Position numbers and translations under genes: made by a program | Assembly: GCA_903828665.1 (NCBI GenBank) | Contig: CAIKMZ010000049.1 | Coordinates: 1-34,375 of the forward strand | Reading direction: 5' to 3' | Source of the DNA: an uncultured beta proteobacterium | Lineage (GTDB): Bacteria; Pseudomonadota; Gammaproteobacteria; Burkholderiales; Burkholderiaceae_C | Length of the DNA stretch: 34,375 bases | Shown: piece after piece, positions 16,277 through 22,936 of the stretch | Position numbering within the stretch: the first letter of the stretch is position 1 | Layout: every line of letters begins with the position of its first letter | Notes under the pieces: generated by a model | Told to the model about the DNA's origin: nothing | The model's input: the letters and a program-made list of their open reading frames with translations, nothing else | Databases searched by the model: none

Positions 16277-17512
16277 ATGGACACCTACCAATACAAGGGC
16301 CGCAACAAGCACGGCGAAATCCAGCAGGGGACCATCGAGTCACCCAGCCCGCAGGCGGTGGCGCAGTGGCTGATGGACACCGGCATTGCGCCGATTTCGA
16401 TCAACAGCCAGGAGCCCACACGCACCGACCCAGCTTGGTTCACTCGGTTGATGGGCGAAGACAAGGTGACGCCGGTGGATCTGTTGCTGTTTACGCGCCA
16501 GATGGGCAATCTGGTGCGCGCTGGCATGCCCATGATGGAGTCGATCGAGGGCATCCAGAAATCAACCGGCAACAAGGCGCTTGCCCGCGTGTTGCAGGCT
16601 GTGCGCGTTGATCTGGACAAGGGCAGCCAACTCAGCACCGCGCTGGCACACCACCCAAAGGTGTTTGATGAGTATTACGTCGCCATGGTGCGAGTGGGCG
16701 AGGAATCGGGGCGACTGGAGGAATCGTTTCAAAGCCTGTTCCAGCAGATCGAGTTTGACCGCAACATGCGCAAGAAGATCAAAAGTGCCTTGCGCTACCC
16801 GAGCTTTGTGATGATGGCCATCGGGGTTGCGATGGTCGTCCTCATGCTCTTTGTGATTCCGGTGTTCGCTAAGACCTACGCCAGCATGCACGTTGAGTTG
16901 CCGCTGCTGACGCGGGTATTGATGGCAACGTCGGATTTCGCCATTCGTTTCTGGTGGCTGGTTATAACGGTCGCCGGTGTGCTCTATTACCTATTTCATT
17001 TCTACACCCACTTGCCGCAAGGAAAGTACGCATGGGACAAGTTCAAGCTCACACTGCCCATCATCGGCAAAATTCTCGTCAAGGCAACGGTTGCGCGCTT
17101 TTGCCGCAGCTTTGCCATCGCGGGCAAAAGCGGCGTGCCCATTGTGCAGGCCTTTCTACTGGTCTCGCGCGTGGTAGACAACGCTTACTACGAGGACCGC
17201 ATTTTGCAAATGCGACGCGGTGTGGAGCGCGGCGAAACCCTGAGTCGGGTGGCGCGCACGGCAGGCATATTCACTCCGATTGAACTACAGATGATCGCCG
17301 TGGGTGAGAGCACGGGCGATGTGGACAGCATGGTGGAACAAATCGCCCTGATGTACCAGGAGGACGTCGAATACGACGTCAGCAAGCTCAGTGAGAGCAT
17401 CGAGCCCCTGCTGCTGGCCATGATGGGCGTGCTGGTGGGCATTTTGCTGCTGGGCATCTTCATGCCTTTGTGGGACCTCGGTCAAGCCACGCTGCACCCG
17501 AGCCGGCCTTGA
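16277..17512 (+). CDS. mshG: MshG inner-membrane platform protein (GspF/PilC family)
   Basis: A 411-residue polytopic platform protein of the GspF family. It begins with the usual YQYKGRNKHGEIQQGTIES strand region. Two GspF domains follow: the first with FTRQMGNLVRAGMPMMESI and ALRYPSFVMMAIGV, the second with ARFCRSFAIAGKSGVPI and ELQMIAVGESTGDVDSM. Three predicted transmembrane helices lie at about 175-197, 215-236 and 378-405. It couples the MshE motor to pilin extraction from the membrane. The gene is 28 bp after mshE and 4 bp before the FNR-type gene, so the latter may be read from the same transcript. Confidence 0.95.
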   Translation: MDTYQYKGRNKHGEIQQGTIESPSPQAVAQWLMDTGIAPISINSQEPTRTDPAWFTRLMGEDKVTPVDLLLFTRQMGNLVRAGMPMMESIEGIQKSTGNKALARVLQAVRVDLDKGSQLSTALAHHPKVFDEYYVAMVRVGEESGRLEESFQSLFQQIEFDRNMRKKIKSALRYPSFVMMAIGVAMVVLMLFVIPVFAKTYASMHVELPLLTRVLMATSDFAIRFWWLVITVAGVLYYLFHFYTHLPQGKYAWDKFKLTLPIIGKILVKATVARFCRSFAIAGKSGVPIVQAFLLVSRVVDNAYYEDRILQMRRGVERGETLSRVARTAGIFTPIELQMIAVGESTGDVDSMVEQIALMYQEDVEYDVSKLSESIEPLLLAMMGVLVGILLLGIFMPLWDLGQATLHPSRP

Positions 17513-17516
17513 GCCC

Positions 17517-18323
17517 ATGAACAACGGTTCAACCAATCCGATCAGCGCTGGGCTGGGTGCGCCAGCGCCCCTGCTGGGCATCAGCTTCAACAGCAGCAAG
17601 GTGGCTTGCAACAATTGCAGATTGCGTGCACATTGCATGCCGGCCAGTTTAAGCACGCACGACTTAAGCAGCATTCATAACCTGATTGGCACGCGCCGCC
17701 GAGTCATGCGAGGCACAGCGCTATTTCACCAGGGTGAGAAGTTCGCCAGCGTGTATGCCATCCGATCCGGATTCTTCAAAACCTGCACTGCATCACCGGA
17801 GGGTCGGGAGCAGATCACCGGCTTTCAGATGGCCGGTGAGATGATGGGGTTTGATGGCATTGTGAACGACAAATACGCCTGCGATGCGGTTGCGCTGGAA
17901 GACGCAGAGGTCTGTGTCATGCCGTTGGACGGGCTTGTCAATTTGTCGCGCAACATGAAGGTCTTGCAGCACCACATGCACAGAATCATGAGCCGCGAAA
18001 TCGTACGCGAGCACGGCGCGATGCTGATGCTCGGCGGCACGCGCGCCCGGGCACGTCTTGCCGCTTTCCTGCTCAACCTGGTGCAGCGACTCCATGCACG
18101 GGGCTTTTCGAATTCGGAATTGATCTTACGCATGTCGCGCGAAGAGATTGGTAACTACCTTGGCTTGAAGCTTGAAACGGTGAGCCGGACCTTCTCAATG
18201 TTTGGGGCCGCGAGCATTGTGGCAGTACAAAAGCGCCATATCCATATCCTCAATAGCGCCGCCTTGCAGGACATCGTCAACCAGACGGCTTTTCCTAGGG
18301 CCGGTTCTGGCGGGTCACACTGA
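17517..18323 (+). CDS. fnr: FNR-type oxygen-sensing [4Fe-4S] transcription regulator
   Basis: A 268-residue Crp/Fnr regulator. Cys31, Cys34 and Cys40 form C-x2-C-x5-C (CNNCRLRAHC), and Cys133 in AEVCVMP lies 93 residues after Cys40. This is the same spacing as between Cys29 and Cys122 of E. coli FNR, so all four cluster ligands are present. The sensor beta-roll has GTALFHQGEKFASVYAIRSG and EQITGFQMAGEMMGFDGI. The helix-turn-helix carries EIGNYLGLKLETVSR, with the Glu, Ser and Arg that in FNR read the TTGAT half site. Known members switch on anaerobic or microaerobic genes. It follows mshG by only 4 bp and overlaps the next gene by 1 bp. No convincing FNR box was found upstream of the operons here. 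Confidence 0.9.
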   Translation: MNNGSTNPISAGLGAPAPLLGISFNSSKVACNNCRLRAHCMPASLSTHDLSSIHNLIGTRRRVMRGTALFHQGEKFASVYAIRSGFFKTCTASPEGREQITGFQMAGEMMGFDGIVNDKYACDAVALEDAEVCVMPLDGLVNLSRNMKVLQHHMHRIMSREIVREHGAMLMLGGTRARARLAAFLLNLVQRLHARGFSNSELILRMSREEIGNYLGLKLETVSRTFSMFGAASIVAVQKRHIHILNSAALQDIVNQTAFPRAGSGGSH

Positions 18324-19210
18324 TGACCATCAAGTCGGACACTCGTTTAAAGAATGCCACGAAGTCAGCTTCGGTCAAGACGTTGGGTTGCATCGCTAGT
18401 ACCTTGCTTATTCCGCTGGCCGCACGCGCCAGAGGAGCATCCATGTTCGCTCACCTGGACCCGCACGACCGTGATGCGCAGGCCGCATTCGATGCAACCG
18501 GCGCCGGGGCCGACGAGTTCCTGAATGATTGGGCCACGGTGCTCAACATCCTGTGGCGCACCGACTGCATCAAAAAGATGGGCGCAGCGTTCTTCGCCCA
18601 GCACCCCGACAGCCCCGGACTGAACCTAGGGGCCGGTTTGTCAACTTACTTTCAGTGGCTCGACAACGGGGCCAACAGCTGGACCGATACCGATCTGCCC
18701 GAAGTCATCTCGCTACGAGAACTTCTGCTTGCTCCGGTACAGCTGCATTGCAGAAACCACCCACTCGACATCATGCAGCCGGGCTGGTGGATCGGTCTGC
18801 GGCCCAAAAGGTACAGGGATGCAAAACCGGTTCTTATCATTTGCGAGGGTGTTCTGATGTACCTGGGTGCGGCCGAGGTGGCCGTGGTGTTGCGGGAAAT
18901 CGGCGAGCACGCACCGGCGGGTTCCGAGTTAATTACGGACTTCATAGCTCCCGCATTGATCGGCAAGGCTGCGTTTCATCCGAGTGTGCGCCGCACCGGC
19001 GCCGAGTTCGCCTCGGGCGCCCACAATGGCCAGGAGCTGGCCAATACCCATCCGCGGTTGCAGTTGCTGACCCAGCACAGCGCGGCCGAAGCCTACGGCT
19101 GGCTCGGGCATATGGCTGAGTTCTGCTGGCAGCCCTATACCAGCGGCCCCTTGTACAGTCTGATACGACTGGGTGTCACGGACGGCGCAGTGGCGCCACT
19201 GTCCAGGTGA
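18323..19210 (+). CDS. LCM/TcmP-family SAM-dependent O-methyltransferase
   Basis: A 295-residue class I methyltransferase of the leucine carboxyl methyltransferase (PPM1/TcmP) family. Typical features are TLLIPLAARARG near the N-terminus (not a signal peptide), the SAM-binding loop LNLGAGLSTYFQWLDNG at about 101-117, the acidic strand SWTDTDLPEVISLRELLL, and the late motif LIICEGVLMYLG. Members methylate carboxyl or hydroxyl groups of small molecules or proteins, and the substrate here cannot be read from sequence. Translation is coupled to fnr by a TGATG overlap. The Gly usually followed by Asp in the family loop (GAGLDTR) is followed by Ser-Thr here. A short GAAAG-TCAG-CTTTC hairpin lies just after the stop but lacks a good T-run. 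Confidence 0.8.
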   Translation: MTIKSDTRLKNATKSASVKTLGCIASTLLIPLAARARGASMFAHLDPHDRDAQAAFDATGAGADEFLNDWATVLNILWRTDCIKKMGAAFFAQHPDSPGLNLGAGLSTYFQWLDNGANSWTDTDLPEVISLRELLLAPVQLHCRNHPLDIMQPGWWIGLRPKRYRDAKPVLIICEGVLMYLGAAEVAVVLREIGEHAPAGSELITDFIAPALIGKAAFHPSVRRTGAEFASGAHNGQELANTHPRLQLLTQHSAAEAYGWLGHMAEFCWQPYTSGPLYSLIRLGVTDGAVAPLSR

Positions 19211-19634
19211 GTGCACTGCGATCCGAAAGTCAGCTTTCTGATTCTTTGGCGAAAATCGAACGTCAGATTGACTCAAGCGGGAGCACCCGCAATGGGCACA
19301 CAGTTCGTGTCCACCAGTGACAGCAGTCTGGCGACCTGATCTTTATGTTGGCTCCGGGGCTTGCCTGTCAGGAATGACAATCTCAGGAGGCGACCAATAG
19401 AAGCCATTTTGGATTGAAGCTCGGTAGCAGCCATACCTGCAAGGCGTGGTGCGACTCGACGGGTGCCCGCGCATTTTTTGTGTACATAACCGGCGCCACG
19501 CTGGACGCGTTCAAGGTTGGTCAGCCAGTCTATGGCGAAGGTGCCAGATTCTGTTTCAGTTTCGTCCCCTCGACGGCCCCGTCCGCTTCTGCCATACCTA
19601 GCACGATCAGGGATGGCGTCGACGTTTTGGTTTG
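19211..19634. other. Gene-poor interval with a coding-like open frame on the minus strand
   Basis: No recognised gene lies between the methyltransferase and lysR stops. The minus strand holds a frame that stops at 19273-19275 and is open for more than 120 codons back into the 3' end of lysR. It includes GTFAIDWLTNLERVQRGAGY, then further on LAGMAATELQSKMASIGRLL and LSLVDTNCVPIAGAPA before the stop. The first ATG in that stretch would give only a 53-residue product. On the plus strand an 86-codon frame at 19414-19674 overlaps it. Neither has a good ribosome site. It may be the remnant of a mobile element or gene, or chance. No tRNA, clear terminator or repeat array was seen. Confidence 0.3.
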
Positions 19635-20573
19635 TCAGTACAGCAGTTCCACGCCTTTCCAGGCGCCCGACTGAACCAGGTTCTTCACGGTTTCCTTCAG
19701 TTCGGTTCGAACCACGGCAGCGGCGGGGGACAGCCGTTCCGGAACAACCGAATAGAGAAAATTTTGTCGCTTCATGTTGGCATCAGAAATAGCCAGGCAG
19801 CGCCAACCTTTTCGCAGTTGACCGGCCTGCAACGCTGCGGCCATGGGCTTGATTGTGACGCCTATGCCCTCGTCCACACAGGCCAGCAGCAGCGACAGTG
19901 AGTCGATCTCGGCAACGACTGTGGCGGACAGATTGCGCTGCTCGAACTCTGCCACGATTCGACGCCTGAGGCCGTGCATGCTGGTTGGCAGGATCAAAGG
20001 CAATTGCGCCGCCTCGGCGATGCTGACTTTGACGCGGCGCTGGGCGATCAACTTGCTGTGGGTCGGCAACAGCACAAACAATTCCTCATCAACCAGGGGA
20101 TCGGCGACAAGCTCAGGGATGGCGTCCCTGGCAAAAAGTATCACCAAATCAAGCTGCCCGGTCTGCATCATTTGTCGAAGATGGCCGCTCATGCCCTCCA
20201 CCACATTGAGAACAATTCCCGGATACCGCTCGCGAATCCTTCGCACGAAAGGCACGCCCAAGGCGCAAATGGTGGTCGCCGCCAAACCAACTGACACCAT
20301 GCCATGAACCGTTCCCGGCTCCTGACGGGCAACCGACAGCGCCTGCTCAAGTTGACGCAACATGAAGCGGGCATGGTGCAACAATGCGGCGCCGTTTTCC
20401 GTTGGCGTCACGCCCTTGGAAGAGCGTATGAGAAGGGGCTTCCCAACCTCTGCTTCGAGCTTGGACAACTGCTGGCTCAACGCTGGTTGGGCGATGTAGA
20501 GTTGGCGTGACGCCTTGGCTAGGCTACCGCTATCGACGATTTGAACAAAGTACTTGAGCTGCCTGAGGTCCAT
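19635..20573 (-). CDS. LysR-family transcription regulator
   Basis: A 312-residue LysR-type regulator. The winged helix-turn-helix occupies residues 1-60 with MDLRQLKYFVQIVDSGSLAK, ASRQLYIAQPALSQQLSKLE and GKPLLIRSSKGVTPTENG. The remaining 240 residues form the periplasmic-binding-protein-like effector domain. The family-typical start at 20573 is preceded by AAGGGA, while an in-frame upstream start at 20651 would add 26 residues that do not fit. It is divergent from the transporter and catabolic cluster starting at 20719, the classical arrangement for a LysR activator that responds to a pathway substrate or intermediate. Overall it resembles the CynR/CbbR-like subgroup that acts on aromatic and organic acid pathways, but the ligand is unknown. 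Confidence 0.92.
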   Translation of the reverse strand: MDLRQLKYFVQIVDSGSLAKASRQLYIAQPALSQQLSKLEAEVGKPLLIRSSKGVTPTENGAALLHHARFMLRQLEQALSVARQEPGTVHGMVSVGLAATTICALGVPFVRRIRERYPGIVLNVVEGMSGHLRQMMQTGQLDLVILFARDAIPELVADPLVDEELFVLLPTHSKLIAQRRVKVSIAEAAQLPLILPTSMHGLRRRIVAEFEQRNLSATVVAEIDSLSLLLACVDEGIGVTIKPMAAALQAGQLRKGWRCLAISDANMKRQNFLYSVVPERLSPAAAVVRTELKETVKNLVQSGAWKGVELLY

Positions 20574-20603
20574 TGAAATATCCCTTGGTTGGACGACGGG
20601 CAA

Positions 20604-20645
20604 GGTATAAGAAATACCTATAGCCCATCTCGGAAAACGGTATTT
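20604..20645. promoter_or_regulatory. Candidate LysR operator (inverted repeat plus second half site)
   Basis: GGTAT-AAGAA-ATACC at 20604-20618 is a perfect inverted repeat with T-N11-A geometry, as expected for a LysR recognition site. A further half site GGTATTT lies at 20639-20645 and could be the activation site nearer the cluster promoter. Both lie in the 145-bp gap between lysR and the transporter operon. Confidence 0.55.
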
Positions 20646-20697
20646 TCTCATCTCCCGGGATGTTCATAGAATCGAACGGACAACGACTGTTTCAGTT

Positions 20698-20712
20698 TAA
20701 TATAACGAGGAG
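20698..20712 (+). promoter_or_regulatory. Weak -10 element and ribosome site of the transporter operon
   Basis: TAATAT at 20698-20703 may serve as a -10 box. The -35 position (about 20675) reads AACGGA, a poor match, consistent with a promoter that needs an activator such as the divergent LysR protein. If this -10 is right, transcription would start inside or just after the ribosome site, so the true promoter could also lie further upstream. GAGGAG at 20707-20712 is six bases before the ATG at 20719 and is a strong ribosome site. Confidence 0.35.
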
Positions 20713-20718
20713 ATAAAA

Positions 20719-21990
20719 ATGGAAATCAGCAAAGAAGTCAGCGAATTGGGTTTGCCGTCATCACAGCGGCGGCGCGCGTTGAAGGCGGGTGCCGCAATGC
20801 TTGGGGCTTCGGCTCTTGGTTTCCCTGCCATTGTTCTGGGTCAGTCGGACAAGATTCGGATCGGTCACCTGACGCCGCTGACAGGTTTTTTAGGTGCACT
20901 GGGCGAATACGCCGTGATGGGCATCAAGATGGCCACCGACGAGATTAACGCCGCCGGTGGCGTCCTGGGTCGCCAGCTCGAGGTGATGAGTGAAGACTCG
21001 GTTAATCCGCAGGTGGCTTCGACCAAGGCGCAGCGCATGATCGAACGCGACGGCGTGGCGGTCCTCATGGGCGAGATCAACTCGGCGTCGGCCCTGACCA
21101 TTTCGCAGGTCGCGGCGCGCAACAAGAAGCTGTTTTTGAGCGTGGGTGCGCGCTCCGATTCGCTGCGCGGCAAGGATTGCAACCGCTACACCTTCCACGT
21201 TGACATTCCAGTGACGGTGTTGGTCAATGCTGCCGGTCAGGCGCTGGTACGCGAGGGCCTGGTCAAGGGCAAAAGAATTTACAGCCTGACGGCTGATTAC
21301 CTTTTTGGTCATGACCTGTCCAAAGTCGCAAAGAATTTTTTCACCGCCAACGGCGGCAACCAAATTGGTGACGAACTGGTCGCCACGGACGTGACTGACT
21401 TCAGCCCCTACCTGCTGAAAATTCGTCAGGCCAAGCCCGACTTGGTGGCAACTAATCTGGCGGGCAACCAGGTGACCAACTTCGTTAAACAATACGCCGA
21501 GTTTGGTCTGCCCTACCCGGTGGCCGGCTTTAACCTCAACACAGCTGACGCCTGGGCCTCAGGCGAGGGCAACCTCGGTGGAATCTGGCCAACCGTCTGG
21601 CACCACGAACTACAGACACCTGCGTCGAAAGCCTTTACCGCCGCGTTCATCAAAAAGCATGGTAAGCCGCCCGAGAATCATGCCTGGATCGAATACGTGT
21701 CGCTGAAAATTCTGGCTCAGGCGATGAACCAGGCAAAGTCCACCGACACCGATAAACTTATCGCCTATTTCGAGTCTGAAGCACAGTTCGACTTGCTCAA
21801 GGCGCGCAAGGGTTACTTCCGCTCATGGGACCATCAGCTGATGCAGGAAGCTTATCCGTTTACGGTCAAGGCCAAGGGGCAGGCCAAGGACAAATGGGAC
21901 TTTCTGAAGTTCGGTGAGGCGGTGCCGGCAGCGAACCAGCCGCTCGAACTATTGGCCTCCGTAAAGGCAGACAACGTCTGCAAGATGTAG
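20719..21990 (+). CDS. HAAT-type ABC transporter substrate-binding protein (LivK family)
   Basis: A 423-residue periplasmic binding protein of the hydrophobic amino acid (HAAT, LivJ/LivK) class. The N-terminus SSQRRRALKAGAAMLGASAL has a double arginine before a hydrophobic stretch and may be a Tat-type signal; cleavage is likely near residues 38-42. The mature part has the family opening IRIGHLTPLTGFLGALGEY, then AVMGIKMATDEINAAGG, and the central VAVLMGEINSASALTISQVA. Relatives bind amino acids, aromatic or alicyclic carboxylates, amides and urea. The catabolic neighbours rather than this sequence suggest the ligand. It is the first gene of the LysR-controlled cluster and is followed after 57 bp by the permease. 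Confidence 0.9.
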   Translation: MEISKEVSELGLPSSQRRRALKAGAAMLGASALGFPAIVLGQSDKIRIGHLTPLTGFLGALGEYAVMGIKMATDEINAAGGVLGRQLEVMSEDSVNPQVASTKAQRMIERDGVAVLMGEINSASALTISQVAARNKKLFLSVGARSDSLRGKDCNRYTFHVDIPVTVLVNAAGQALVREGLVKGKRIYSLTADYLFGHDLSKVAKNFFTANGGNQIGDELVATDVTDFSPYLLKIRQAKPDLVATNLAGNQVTNFVKQYAEFGLPYPVAGFNLNTADAWASGEGNLGGIWPTVWHHELQTPASKAFTAAFIKKHGKPPENHAWIEYVSLKILAQAMNQAKSTDTDKLIAYFESEAQFDLLKARKGYFRSWDHQLMQEAYPFTVKAKGQAKDKWDFLKFGEAVPAANQPLELLASVKADNVCKM

Positions 21991-22047
21991 CGAGAACCTG
22001 AGGCTGCCCGCAAGCCTGCGCGGCATCTTCAGACAAGCACTGAACTT

Positions 22048-22923
22048 ATGGAAATTGCATTCCTGCTCGAGCAGGTGGTCAATGGGCTCGTGCTCGGTGG
22101 CTACTACCTTTTGTTGGCCCTGGGCCTTTCGCTGATCTTCAGCGTCGGCGGAATTGTCAACCTTGCTCATGGCGCGTTTTACGCACTGGGCGCTTACGTT
22201 TCACTGGAGATTGGAAAGTGGCTCGGTTTCGGTGCGGCGGTTCTGCTCTCGCCCATTGTGGTCGGCGTACTGGGCATCGCATTCGAGCGCTTCCTGCTGC
22301 GGCGCTTTTACAGCGCGGATCCGATACTGAGCCTGCTCGTCACTTTTGGTCTGGCCATGGTGGCCGAGCAGGCGATCCGCATGATCTGGGGCGCGGCGCC
22401 GCTTGCGTCGACGATGCCGCCGGAGTTCAAGGGTAGCCTGATGGCGGGTGACTTCATGTTTTCGCGCTACCGGCTGTTTCTGCTCTGCGTTGTAATTGCC
22501 GTGATGACGGCGCTCTGGCTGCTGTTGCACAAGACCGCCTTTGGCCGTGTCGTGCGCGCCGGTGTGCAGCGGCCCGACATGGTGGCGGTGCTTGGCATTC
22601 GCCTGCAGCCCTACATGACCGCAATCGTGGTGCTCGGCGTCGCGACCGCTGCACTCGGTGGTGCATTGTTCGGACCGATTGCCATCGTGCACCCGGCGAT
22701 GGGGACCGAGATCATGACGGTCGCTTTCGTCGTGGTCGTGATTGGTGGTCTGGGCAGTTTTTGGGGCGTGGTGCTCGCGGCCATTCTGGTGGGGGTGGTG
22801 CGCGGCATCACGATCCATTTCATTCCGGCTGCTGGTGAGGCGTCGATGTACGTGCTGATGTTTATCGTCCTGCTGTTGCGCCCGCGCGGCTTGCTTGGCG
22901 AGCGAATCGAGCGCTTCGAATGA
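22048..22923 (+). CDS. LivH-type ABC transporter permease
   Basis: A 291-residue inner-membrane permease with about eight hydrophobic helices. It shows the LivH opening EQVVNGLVLGGYYLLLALGL followed by SLIFSVGGIVNLAHGAFYALGAY, and the cytoplasmic coupling region with FGRVVRAGVQRPDMVAVLGI. It pairs with the LivM-like domain at the start of the next protein to make the membrane channel. The reading ends at 22923, and the next gene probably begins 13 bp later at a GTG. Confidence 0.92.
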   Translation: MEIAFLLEQVVNGLVLGGYYLLLALGLSLIFSVGGIVNLAHGAFYALGAYVSLEIGKWLGFGAAVLLSPIVVGVLGIAFERFLLRRFYSADPILSLLVTFGLAMVAEQAIRMIWGAAPLASTMPPEFKGSLMAGDFMFSRYRLFLLCVVIAVMTALWLLLHKTAFGRVVRAGVQRPDMVAVLGIRLQPYMTAIVVLGVATAALGGALFGPIAIVHPAMGTEIMTVAFVVVVIGGLGSFWGVVLAAILVGVVRGITIHFIPAAGEASMYVLMFIVLLLRPRGLLGERIERFE

Positions 22924-22936
22924 GAAGGTCCCTGGC

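Noticed and set aside
19220-19245. GAAAG-TCAG-CTTTC hairpin after the methyltransferase as a terminator
   Set aside because: The stem is only 5 bp and is followed by mixed sequence rather than a T-run.
22895-22936. TTG at 22895 as start of the LivM-G-F fusion
   Set aside because: It overlaps livH by 29 bp and has no ribosome site; the GTG at 22937 with GAGAAGG upstream is better.
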